Below the pieces are notes generated by a model, which was not told the origin of the DNA, did not search any database, and saw nothing but the letters and a program-made list of their open reading frames with translations. This document shows, piece by piece, positions 10,922-21,000 of a stretch of 64,000 nucleotides of DNA. Positions within the stretch are counted from its first letter, which is position 1; each line of letters opens with the position of its first letter. The position numbers were made by a program, and so were the translations under genes. The stretch is from Ideonella sp. (GTDB lineage Bacteria > Pseudomonadota > Gammaproteobacteria > Burkholderiales > Burkholderiaceae_C): NCBI GenBank assembly GCA_016721465.1, contig JADKIA010000028.1:620001-684000 (forward strand), read 5' to 3'.

Positions 10922-12229
10922 TCAGGCCTGTCCGCGTTTGGTCTCGAACCGGATACCGATGCTTTGCAGCAAGGGCGTCGGCAAGACGCCGCCGGCACAG
11001 ACGATCACCTTGTCGTTGGGCAGTTCTTCGGCACCGTCCGCGGTCTGGACGAGCACCCGGTTGGCATCGATGCGCTTGACGGTGGATGACAGCAGCACCC
11101 GAATCCGTCCACTGCGTTGCAACTCGGACAGCTTCATCCGGTTCTTCTCCTTCACCCGCGAGAAGGCATCGCTGCGGTAGGACAGCGCCACCGAGCCGCC
11201 CGCCTGCTCGCCCAGCGCAATGGCGGCTTCGAGCGCGCTGTCGCCACCGCCCACCACCAGCACCGCCTGGCCGGCGTATTGCTCGGGGTCGATCAGGCGA
11301 TAGACCACCTTGGCCGAGTCTTCGCCGGGCACGTCCAGCTTTCGCGGCGAGCCGCGCCGGCCGAGCGCCAGCAGCACGGTGCGCGCATGCAGCGTCGCCT
11401 TGGACGTGCGAACCTTGAAGGTACTGTCTGCTTGGGGTTCCAGGCCCTCGAATTGCTCGTTGAAGCGCACTGTCAAGCCCGTCTTGGCCAGCACATCGTT
11501 CCAGAACGCCAGCAACTTCTCCTTCTGCACTTCGGTGCCCAGGCGCATCGTGCCGATCACGTCGAGCTTGACCGGTGCCGTCATCGCCACCTTGTGGCGA
11601 GGGTAGTGGTAGACCGCGCCACCGAGCGAGTCTTCCTGCTCGACGATGGCGTAGCGCAGCTTGTGGTGAATGGCGCTCAGCCCGGCCGATATGCCGGCCG
11701 GACCGGCGCCGACGATCACCACGTCCAATGGGGCCGGATGCTTGCCCACACGGCGCCGAATCGCGCCCATCGCCTGCCGCCCCTGCTCGGCGGTCTTGCG
11801 GATCAAGCCCATGCCGCCCAGCTCGCCGGCAATGAAGACCCCGGCAACGTTGGTTTCGTACTCCGGCGTCACGTTGGGGATGTCAATGCCGCGCTTGGCC
11901 GTGCCGAACACCAGGCTCAATGCCTGCACCGGGCACGCCTGCGCACAGGCGCCGTGGCCGATGCAGGCGGAAGCGTTGATCAGGGTGGCCTTGCCGTTGA
12001 CCACCCCCAGGGCGCTTTCGGGGCAGGCGCGCACGCAGGCACCTGAACCGAAACACAGTGTCGGATCGACCACCGGATGTAACGAAGGGGGCTCGTTCAG
12101 ACCGGTTCGTTCAGATTCGTCCTTTACCTTCGCGGCTTCCCGGCCGAGGCGGGCTCGGCGGCGGAGGTACAGGCTGATGATCAGCGCGCCGCCAGCCAGA
12201 TAGAAAACAGTCAGAAGAAGCAGTTTCAT
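10922..12229 (-). CDS. Membrane-anchored ferredoxin-flavoprotein oxidoreductase
   Basis: A 435-residue protein combining three modules. Residues 1-22 form a membrane anchor. Residues 55-105 carry a two-cluster ferredoxin domain, CFGSGACVRACP (C59, C65, C69) and CIGHGACAQACP (C89, C95, C99). Residues 168 onward are a thioredoxin-reductase-like flavoprotein with an FAD motif VGAGPAG (about 174-180) and an NAD(P)H motif VVGGGDSALEAA (about 325-336). In both ferredoxin motifs the usual second cysteine is replaced (Ser62, His92), so the clusters may be three-iron or unusually ligated. It likely passes electrons between NAD(P)H or quinone and FeS/flavin carriers at the cytoplasmic face. It diverges from the cytochrome operon across a 75-bp region and leads into the two-component genes. 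Confidence 0.85.
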   Translation of the reverse strand: MKLLLLTVFYLAGGALIISLYLRRRARLGREAAKVKDESERTGLNEPPSLHPVVDPTLCFGSGACVRACPESALGVVNGKATLINASACIGHGACAQACPVQALSLVFGTAKRGIDIPNVTPEYETNVAGVFIAGELGGMGLIRKTAEQGRQAMGAIRRRVGKHPAPLDVVIVGAGPAGISAGLSAIHHKLRYAIVEQEDSLGGAVYHYPRHKVAMTAPVKLDVIGTMRLGTEVQKEKLLAFWNDVLAKTGLTVRFNEQFEGLEPQADSTFKVRTSKATLHARTVLLALGRRGSPRKLDVPGEDSAKVVYRLIDPEQYAGQAVLVVGGGDSALEAAIALGEQAGGSVALSYRSDAFSRVKEKNRMKLSELQRSGRIRVLLSSTVKRIDANRVLVQTADGAEELPNDKVIVCAGGVLPTPLLQSIGIRFETKRGQA

Positions 12230-12238
12230 GGTCGGGCC

Positions 12239-12291
12239 GCATCCTATGCGATGCGACTGAACCAGGACAGGGGAAGCGTGCAGGTCACGCT
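12239..12291. promoter_or_regulatory. Divergent control region with two inverted repeats
   Basis: The 75 bases between the flavoprotein gene (minus) and the cytochrome operon (plus) contain GCATC-N6-GATGC at 12239-12254 and AGCGTG-N5-CACGCT at 12275-12291. Dyads in so short a divergent region are candidate operators for both transcripts, for example for the response regulator encoded next door. The second dyad lies immediately before a gagga ribosome-binding site (12294-12298). No strong sigma-70 boxes are visible. Confidence 0.45.
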
Positions 12292-12304
12292 TTGAGGATT
12301 TCAG

Positions 12305-13207
12305 ATGGTGGATTCAACTTTGGGAGTGGGCATGGGTGCCCGATCGACGGCCCCGAGGCCCAAGCCTGCGGCCGTGCCAAAGCGTCGTGATGCGTGGCTC
12401 TACCTGGTGTTGGTGGGTCTCACCGCGCTGGTGTGGAAGGTGAGCTCGCTGGGGCTGTTCACGGCCGCGTCCGATACCGGTTACTGGATCGGGGTGGTCG
12501 GTGGCGTTTGCATGCTGCTGCTGTTCACTTACCCGATGCGAAAGCACTTCCGTTTCATGCACCGGATGGGCTCGGCCAAGCCCTGGTTCGTGGTGCACAT
12601 GGTGCTGGGTGTGTCCGGCCCGCTGCTGATCCTGCTGCATTCCACGTTCCAGATCGGCTCGATCAATGCCGGCGTGGCGCTGTTCTCGATGCTGATCGTG
12701 GCCTTGAGTGGCGTGGTCGGGCGATTTCTCTATGTGCGCCTGCACCGCAACCTGCATGGCGAGAAGCTCAGCCTGATGGCGATGCGCGGTGCGCATTCGG
12801 CCAGTGAACAGCCGGCCACCCGCTTGCGTTTTGCCCCCGGCGTGGCGCAGCGGCTGGCCGAGTTCGAGCGCCAGGTGCACCCGGTGGAAGGCCAGCGACC
12901 GAGCCTGTTGCATTCATTGCTCGCGGTGCCCTGGCAGCGCTGGCGTGCCGAGCGCATTTGCCGCAAGGAGTTGAAGCTGAAGATCATCGCCGCCGTCAAG
13001 GCCGAGGGCGGTCGCCGCAAGGACGCGGCGCGCCTGCTGCGCGAGGCCCGTGAACTGGTGCACAACGAGTTGATGACGCTGCAGCGCATTGCGCAGTTCA
13101 GCGCCTGGGAGCGCTTGTTCTCCTGGTGGCATGTGGCCCATGTGCCCTTCGTCTACCTGATGGTGTTGAGCGCGATCGCCCACGTGGTCGCGGTCCACGC
13201 CTATTGA
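12305..13207 (+). CDS. Di-haem b-type integral membrane protein (ferric-reductase-like)
   Basis: This 300-residue protein has four N-terminal membrane helices (about 30-52, 58-78, 94-112, 121-145), a soluble charged segment (150-265) and a final helix (276-298). Two histidine pairs are each spaced H-X13-H: H98/H112 in helix 3 and H279/H293 in the last helix. That geometry, two histidines per helix on two helices, is how ferric-reductase-like and b561-like proteins hold two stacked b haems across the membrane. I do not recognise a named family. It heads the multihaem operon, 12 bases before the 24-haem cytochrome gene, and is best read as the transmembrane electron relay between the cytoplasmic or quinone side and the periplasm. 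ATG at 12305 has a gagga site 7 bases upstream. Confidence 0.75.
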   Translation: MVDSTLGVGMGARSTAPRPKPAAVPKRRDAWLYLVLVGLTALVWKVSSLGLFTAASDTGYWIGVVGGVCMLLLFTYPMRKHFRFMHRMGSAKPWFVVHMVLGVSGPLLILLHSTFQIGSINAGVALFSMLIVALSGVVGRFLYVRLHRNLHGEKLSLMAMRGAHSASEQPATRLRFAPGVAQRLAEFERQVHPVEGQRPSLLHSLLAVPWQRWRAERICRKELKLKIIAAVKAEGGRRKDAARLLREARELVHNELMTLQRIAQFSAWERLFSWWHVAHVPFVYLMVLSAIAHVVAVHAY

Positions 13208-13219
13208 GCCCCGGCGTCG

Positions 13220-15004
13220 GTGAAGGTCTGGCGAATCATGGCGATGCTGCTGGGCATCCTCCTCACCGCAACGTCCGGGCAGACCCAGACGCTGGAGTCG
13301 GTGCTGTCGCCCGGGCCGCTGATCAAGAGTCACGCCAAGGTCGAGCACGAGTGCAACGCCTGCCATGTGCGCTTCAACCCGAAGGGCCAGGATGCGCTGT
13401 GCCAGGAGTGCCACAAGGAGGTGCGACAGGATGTGGTGCAACGCACTGGACACCACGGTCGCTTGAAGCCGGCCGCCTGCCGCAGTTGCCACACCGACCA
13501 CCGTGGCCGCGAGGCCAAGGTGTCCGAGTTCGACCGCAAGGCCTTTGACCACCGCCAGACCGACTTCGTGCTGCGCGACAAGCACGTCGAAGTGGAGTGC
13601 GCCAAGTGCCACGCGGCCAGCAAGCGCTGGGCCGAGGCGCCGCTGGATTGCAGCAGTTGCCACAAGAAGGATGACGTGCACAAGGGGGGCCTGGGCCTGA
13701 AGTGCGCCGATTGCCACAACGAGCGCAAATGGAAGGACGTGGATTTCGACCACGGCAAGAAGACGCGCTTTGCACTCACCGGCAAGCACGTGGACGTGAA
13801 GTGCGATGACTGCCATGCCAAGGGGCGCTACAAGGACACGCCGCGCACCTGCATGGCGTGCCACAAGAAGGACGACGAGCACAAGGGCAGCTATGGCGAG
13901 AAGTGCGAGAGCTGTCACGGCGCCAAGGCCTGGAAGCCGGCCACCTTCAACCACGATGTGGACACCAAGTACGCGCTCAAGGGCAAGCACCGAAGCACCA
14001 GGTGCGCCGACTGCCACACCGGGACGCTGTTTCGCACCCGGCTCGGCACCAAGCTCGGCACCGAGTGCATCGACTGCCACCGCAAGGACGACAAGCACAA
14101 GGAGACGCTCGGCACCGATTGCGCCTCTTGCCACGCCGAGCGCAGCTGGAAGGAGCCGCCCAGGTTCGATCACGAGCAGACGCGGTTCCCTTTGCTGGGC
14201 AAGCACCAGAAGACCGAGTGCAAGGATTGCCACAAGGACGCCCTGTACCGCCAGACCCCCGGCAAGTGCATCGACTGTCACCGCAAGGACGACAAGCACG
14301 TGGCCACCCTCGGCGTGGCCTGCGCCGACTGCCACGTGGAGCGTGACTGGAAGACCACCGTGGGTCGATTCGATCACCAACGCACCAAGTTCCCGTTGCG
14401 CAACGCGCATGCGGCCAACAAGGTCAAGTGCGTGGATTGCCACCGCGACCTCAAGAGCTACCGCAACACCGCCATGGACTGCCTGTCGTGCCATCAAAAG
14501 GACGACAAGCACGAAGGCAGCCTGGGCAAGCAGTGCGAACAGTGCCATGCCGACAGCAACTGGCGCGTGGCCGGCTTCGACCATGCCCGCAGCCGCTTCC
14601 CCCTGGCGGGCCGGCACGTCAACGTGAAGTGCAACGAGTGTCACCGGACGCAACGCTACAAGGAGGCGCCGCGGGACTGCTGGTCGTGCCACAAGAAGGA
14701 CGACGTGCACAAGCTGAAGTACGGCACGGCCTGCCAGGACTGCCACAACGCGCGGTCCTGGCCACTGTGGGCCTTTGATCACGATCGGCGCACCGAGTGG
14801 ACGCTGGATGGCGCGCACCGCAAGACGCGCTGTGATCAATGCCACACCCAGCCGGCGCCTGCGGGCCAACGTGCGGCCAGGCTGGATCGCGAGTGCGTGG
14901 CCTGCCATCGGCGCGACGACATCCATGACGGCGGCTTTGGCAACCGCTGCGAGCAATGCCACCTGGCCGACAACTGGAAACAGTTGCGACCGCGGGGTCG
15001 GTGA
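13220..15004 (+). CDS. 24-haem periplasmic c-type cytochrome
   Basis: A 594-residue secreted cytochrome. A short N-terminal hydrophobic segment (VWRIMAMLLGILLTATSG) is the Sec signal; the mature part carries exactly 24 CxxCH motifs and no other recognisable domain. They fall into eight tri-haem units of about 67-70 residues. In each unit the middle motif is followed by a charged block of the type CHKKDDxHKG, and each unit ends with an aromatic-FDH or FNH segment whose histidine may serve as distal haem ligand. The charge is strongly basic. Size and position suggest a periplasmic carrier between the b-type membrane protein and the outer-membrane complex. The start codon at 13220 is GTG; MAMLL at 13238 is an alternative. 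The giant cytochrome gene starts 28 bases after the stop. Confidence 0.9.
   Translation: MKVWRIMAMLLGILLTATSGQTQTLESVLSPGPLIKSHAKVEHECNACHVRFNPKGQDALCQECHKEVRQDVVQRTGHHGRLKPAACRSCHTDHRGREAKVSEFDRKAFDHRQTDFVLRDKHVEVECAKCHAASKRWAEAPLDCSSCHKKDDVHKGGLGLKCADCHNERKWKDVDFDHGKKTRFALTGKHVDVKCDDCHAKGRYKDTPRTCMACHKKDDEHKGSYGEKCESCHGAKAWKPATFNHDVDTKYALKGKHRSTRCADCHTGTLFRTRLGTKLGTECIDCHRKDDKHKETLGTDCASCHAERSWKEPPRFDHEQTRFPLLGKHQKTECKDCHKDALYRQTPGKCIDCHRKDDKHVATLGVACADCHVERDWKTTVGRFDHQRTKFPLRNAHAANKVKCVDCHRDLKSYRNTAMDCLSCHQKDDKHEGSLGKQCEQCHADSNWRVAGFDHARSRFPLAGRHVNVKCNECHRTQRYKEAPRDCWSCHKKDDVHKLKYGTACQDCHNARSWPLWAFDHDRRTEWTLDGAHRKTRCDQCHTQPAPAGQRAARLDRECVACHRRDDIHDGGFGNRCEQCHLADNWKQLRPRGR
13352..14962 (+). 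repeat. Eight tri-haem coding repeats
   Basis: From the first CNACH (13352) to the last CEQCH (14962) the gene is built of eight units of roughly 200 bp, each encoding three CxxCH motifs with the order: CxxCH, about 11 residues, CxxCH-KKDDxHKG, about 8 residues, CxxCH, about 28 residues. Units are clearly related at protein level but diverged in DNA, so the duplication is old, in contrast to the neighbouring giant gene. Confidence 0.85.
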
Positions 15005-15032
15005 CACAGTGCCGAAAACGCTTTCAAGCCGA

Positions 15033-18000
15033 ATGAAACCCAGCCACTCCATGTCAACAGTCCGCACGAACGCGCTCGACCCGTTGACCTGGCGTCGTTT
15101 CATTGGTTGTGGCCTGTTGATGCTGGCCTTGATGGTGCTGGCGTTGCCGCAAGCCTGGGCGCAGACCGGCAAGAGCAGCTTCGATCACCTGTCCACCGGC
15201 TACACACTGAGCGGCGCGCACGTGACCACGCGTTGCGAGGCCTGCCACCAGAATGGTGTTTTCAAGGGCACACCCCGCGACTGCAGCAGCTGCCACACCA
15301 GCGGTGCCCGCTTCGCCAAGGGCAACGTGGTGATGTCTGCCCAGCATGTGCCCACCTCGCAGACCTGCGACAGCTGCCACACCACCAAGGCCTTCGGCGG
15401 CGTCAAGTTCAGCCACAGCCAGGTGCAGGCAGGTACGTGCCAGGTCTGCCACAACGGGGCCACGGCACCGGGCAAGAACGCCAGTCACCTGACCACTGCG
15501 CTGCCGTGTGACAGTTGCCATTCCACCAAGGCCTTCCTGCCGGCCAAGGGCATGGATCACGCCGGCTTCAATGCGTCGACCAATTGCGCCAGTTGCCACA
15601 ATGGCAACACGGCCAGTGGCAAGTCCGCGAGCCACATGCCATCGGGCTCTGCCAACTGCATCGGTTGTCACGGCACCAGCAGCTTCAAGCCCAGCAGCTG
15701 GAACCACACCCAGGTGGCGGTGGCCGGCCAGTGCGCCAGCTGCCACACGGGCTCGTTCCTGCCGGCGCATGGGCGGCCCACCAATCACCCTCCCGTGGGT
15801 TCGATCTCGGTGTCGGCCGCAGCCAATTGCGACAGCTGCCACAAGGGCAGTTTCACGAGCTGGGCCGATGGCCGATATCACGCCAACTTCGCCGTCACCA
15901 GCCAGTGTGCCACCTGCCACACCGGCAACTACGTGGGCACCGTGGGCAAACCTGCCACGGCGATTCACAGCGGGGTCACCGCCTGCGAAACCTGCCACAG
16001 CACCAGTGGCTGGGCCGGCGCCAAGCCCGACCACAAGACCTTCACGGCCGCCACCGATTGCGCCAGCTGCCACAACGGGGCGGCCAGCAAGGGCAAACCC
16101 AGCGGGCACGTCCCGACCGGATCGGTCAACTGCATCAGCTGCCACACGGTGTCGGCGTTCAAACCCAGCAGCTGGAACCATACCCAGAGCCTGGTGGTGG
16201 CGCAGTGCGCCAGTTGCCACTCGGGCGCCTTCCCGCCGGCGGATGGCGTGCCCACCAACCACATTCCCTTTGCCGCGGTGCCGGCCTCGGCGGGCGCCAA
16301 TTGCGACAGCTGCCACAAGGGCAACTTCAACAGTTGGGCGAATGGGCGATACCACGCCAACTTCAATGTCAGCGGGCAGTGCGCGACCTGCCACAACGGC
16401 AACTACCTGGCGACCGCGGGCAAGCCGGGCACGGCCATCCATGCCGGCGTGACCGCCTGCGAGGCCTGCCACAACACCAAGGGCTGGGCAGGTGCCAAAC
16501 CGGACCACGCCACCTTCGATGCCGCCACCAACTGCAGCTCGTGCCACAACGGCGTGGCGGTGGCGGGCAAGTCCAGCGGCCACATTCCGACCGGCAGCGC
16601 CAACTGCAGCAGTTGCCACAGCGTGGTGAGTTTCAAGCCGAGCAGCTGGAACCACACACAGGTGCCGGTGTCGGCGCAATGCGCCAATTGCCACACCGGC
16701 ACGTTCCCACCGGCCAGCGGTCGCCCGACCAACCACATCGCTTCGGCCTCGGTGAGCGTTTCGGCTTCAGCCACCTGCGACAGTTGCCACAAGGGCAGCT
16801 TCAGCAGCTGGGCCAGTGGCCGATTCCACGCGAATTTCAGCGTGACCAGCCAATGTTCGACGTGCCACACCGGCAAGGCGCTCGGTGCCACGGGCAAGCC
16901 CAACACGGCAATCCATGCGGGTGCGACCAACTGTGAGGGCTGCCACAACCCGGCCGGCTGGGCGGGTGCCAAGCCAGACCACGCGAGCTTCAACGCGTCG
17001 ACCAATTGCACCAGCTGCCACAACGGTGTGGCCGTCACCGGCAAACCCAGCGGACACATGCCGGTGGGGGCGGCGAACTGCATCGCTTGCCACACGGTGA
17101 CGGGTTTCAAGCCGAGCAGTTGGAACCACACGCAGATGGCGGTGGCGGCGCAATGCTCAAGTTGCCATACCGGTGCATTCCCGCCCGCGGATGGCCGCCC
17201 GGCGAACCACATCCCGTTTGCGACGGTGGTCGCCTCCGCGTCGGCCAGCTGTGACAGCTGCCACAAAGGCAGCTTCAGCAGTTGGGCCAGCGGCCGCTTC
17301 CATTCGAACTTCAGCGTCAACGGCCAGTGCGCCACCTGCCACACGGGCAACTACCTCGCCGCGACCGGCAAACCCGGCACGCCCATTCATGCGTCGGCAA
17401 CCAATTGCGAGGGCTGTCACACCCCGGCCGGCTGGGCCGGCGGCAAGCCGGACCACAACAGCTTCACCGCAGCCACGAACTGCGCGTCGTGCCACAACGG
17501 TGTGTCGGTGACCGGCAAGCCCAGCGGCCACATCCCGGTGGGGGCGGCCAACTGCATCAGCTGTCACAGCGTTGCCAGCTTCAAGCCCAGCAGCTGGAAC
17601 CATACCCAGACCACGGTGACGGCGCAGTGCGCGGCGTGCCACACCGGCGCCTTCCCACCGGCGGACGGCAAACCCGGCAACCACGTGCCCTACGGTTCCG
17701 TGTCGGCCTCCGCGTCGGCCAATTGCGACACGTGCCACAAGGGCAGCTTCAGCAACTGGGCCAATGGCCGCTTTCATGCCAATGTCAGCGTGTCCGCCGA
17801 ATGCGCCACCTGCCACACCGGCAACTACCTGGCGGCCATGGGCAAGCCGGGCACGGCGATCCATGCCGGTGCCACCAGTTGCGAGACCTGCCACAACACC
17901 AGCGGTTGGGCAGGCGCCAAGCCCAACCACAGCGCCTTCACATCCGCCACCAACTGCACCACCTGCCATGGTGGCGGCGGCGCCAGTGGCAAGCCGAGTG

Positions 18001-21000
18001 GACACATTCCCGTCGGGTCCGCCAATTGCATTGCTTGCCACACCGTGACGAGCTTCAAACCGAGCAGCTGGAACCATACCCAGACGATCGTGACGGCGCA
18101 GTGCGCGAGCTGTCACACGGGCGCCTTCCTGCCGGCCCATGGCCGGCCAGCGAATCACATCCCGTTTGGCTCGGTGACGGCGTCGGCAACGGCCAATTGC
18201 GACAGCTGTCACAAGGGCAGCTTCAGCAGCTGGGCCAGCGGCCGCTTCCACAGCAATTTCAGCGTCAGTACCCAGTGCGCCATCTGCCACACGGGCAGCT
18301 ACTTGGCGGCCACGGGCCGGCCATCTACCCCGATCCACGCCGGCGTGACCGCCTGTGAAACCTGCCACAACCCCAGTGGCTGGGCCGGTGCCAAGCCCGA
18401 CCACAGCGCGTTCAACGCGGCCACCAAGTGCGCATCGTGCCACGACGGCGTTTCGGTGACGGGCAAGCCCAGTGGCCACATTCCAGTGGGCTCTGCCAAC
18501 TGCATCAGTTGCCACACTGTCACCGGATTCAAGCCCAGCACCTGGAACCACACGCAGACCTCGGTGTCGGGCGTTTGCGCCAGTTGCCATACGGGCTCAT
18601 TCCCGCCAGCGGATGGCAAGCCAACCAATCATGTGCCGTACGCTGCGGTCGCCGCTGCGTCGTCGGCCAATTGCGACGCATGCCACAAGGGCAGCTTCAG
18701 CACCTGGGCCAATGGTCGATTCCACGCCAGCATCAACGCGTCCGCCGAATGCGCGACCTGCCACACGGGCAACTACATGGCCGCGGTGGGCAAGCCCGCG
18801 ACGGCGATTCACGCGGGCGTGACCAACTGCGAGGGCTGCCACACCACCGGCACCTGGCTGGGTGCCAAGCCCGATCACAGCGCCTACACCGTGGCGACCA
18901 ATTGCGCGACCTGCCACAACGGCTCACCGGTGATCGGCAAGCCCAGCGGGCACATCCCGGTGGGTGCGACCAACTGCATCGCCTGCCACTCGGCCACGGG
19001 CAAGTTCAAGCCCAGCAGCTGGAACCACACGCAGACGACTGTGACCGCGCAATGCGACAGCTGCCACACCGGCGGCTTCCCGCCGGCCGGGGGCAAGCCG
19101 ACAAACCACGTGCCCTACGCATCGGTGTCGACCTCGGCCGGGGCCAGTGCGACAGCTGCCACAAAGGGCAGCGTGGCCACCTGGGCCAACGGCCGCTATC
19201 ACGCCAACTACAGCGTCAGCGCGCAGTGCGCCAGCTGCCACACGGGCAACTACATGGCCGCGGTGGGCAAGCCCGCGACGGCGATTCACGCGGGCGTGAC
19301 CAACTGCGAGGGCTGCCACACCACCAGCACCTGGCTGGGTGCCAAGCCCGATCACAGCGCCTACACCGTGGCGACCAATTGCGCGACCTGCCACAACGGC
19401 TCACCGGTGATCGGCAAGCCCAGCGGGCACATCCCGGTGGGTGCGACCAACTGCATCGCCTGCCACTCGGCCACGGGCAAGTTCAAGCCCAGCAGCTGGA
19501 ACCACACGCAGACGACTGTGACCGCGCAATGCGACAGCTGCCACACCGGCGGCTTCCCGCCGGCGGGAAGCCGACAAACCACGTGCCCTACGCATCGGTG
19601 TCGACCTCGGCCGGGGCCAAGTGCGACAGCTGCCACAAGGGCAGCGTGGCCACCTGGGCCAATGGCCGCTATCACGCCAACTACAGCGTCAGCGCGCAGT
19701 GCGCCACCTGCCACACGGGCAACCACTGGCCGCGGTGGGCAAGCCCGCGACGGCGATTCACGCGGGCGTGACCAACTGCGAGGGCTGCCACACCACCAGC
19801 ACCTGGCTGGGTGCCAAGCCCGACCACAGCACCTACACCGTGGCGACCAATTGCGCGACCTGCCACAACGGCTCACCGGTGATCGGCAAGCCCAGCGGGC
19901 ACATCCCGGTGGGTGCGACCAACTGCATCGCCTGCCACTCGGCCACGGGCAAGTTCAAGCCCAGCAGCTGGAACCACACGCAGACGACTGTGACCGCGCA
20001 ATGCGACAGCTGCCACACCGGCGGCTTCCCGCCGGCCGGGGGCAAGCCGACAAACCACGTGCCCTACGCATCGGTGTCGACCTCGGCCGGGGCCAAGTGC
20101 GACAGCTGCCACAAGGGCAGCGTGGCCACCTGGGCCAATGGCCGCTATCACGCCAACTACAGCGTCAGCGCGCAGTGCGCCACCTGCCACACGGGCAACT
20201 ACATGGCCGCGGTGGGCAAGCCCGCGACGGCGATTCACGCGGGCGTGACCAACTGCGAGGGCTGCCACACCACCAGCACCTGGCTGGGTGCCAAGCCCGA
20301 TCACAGCGCCTACACCGTGGCGACCAATTGCGCGACCTGCCACAACGGCTCACCGGTGATCGGCAAGCCCAGCACCCACGTGCCCGTGGGCGCGGCCAAT
20401 TGCATCGGCTGCCATTCGGCCACGGGCAAGTTCAAGCCCAGCACGTTGAACCACTCGCAAGTGGCGGTGGCGGCCAATGCGCCACCTGCCACACCGGCGG
20501 CTACCCACCGGCCGATGGCAAGCCGACGAATCACGTGCCGTACGCGGCCGTGGCGGTGTCGGCGGCGGCCAACTGCGATGCATGCCACAAGGGCGGCTAT
20601 GCCACCTGGGGCAATGGCCGCTATCACGCCAACTACAGCGTCAGCGCGCAGTGCGCCACCTGCCACACGGGCAACTACATGGCCGCGGTGGGCAAGCCCG
20701 CGACGGCGATTCACGCGGGCGTGACCAACTGCGAGGGCTGCCACACCACCAGCACCTGGCTGGGTGCCAAGCCCGACCACAGCACGTTCACCGTGGCGAC
20801 CAATTGCGCGACCTGCCACAACGGCTCACCGGTGATCGGCAAGCCCAGCACCCACGTGCCCGTGGGCGCCGTCAATTGCATCAGCTGCCATTCGGCCACT
20901 GGCAAGTTCAAGCCCAGCACGTTCAACCACTCGCAAGTGGTGGTGGTGGCCCAATGCGCCGCCTGCCATACCGGCACCTACCCACCGGCCGATGGCAAGC

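Noticed and set aside
14775..15032. Upstream extension of the giant cytochrome frame to 14775
   Set aside because: The extra 86 residues overlap the end of the 24-haem gene in another frame and have the composition of an out-of-frame read; a clear signal peptide begins after 15033.
15054..18590. Long open frames on the minus strand across the giant cytochrome gene (up to 560 codons)
   Set aside because: They are mirror readings of the repeated high-GC CxxCH code, keep the same period, have no signal or domain, and overlap a gene with clear selection on its motifs.
19563..20475. Treating the wrong-frame 304-residue block as a genuine non-haem domain
   Set aside because: The DNA is still nearly identical to in-frame repeats, and haem motifs appear at once in the neighbouring frames, so it is a frame artefact and not a new domain.
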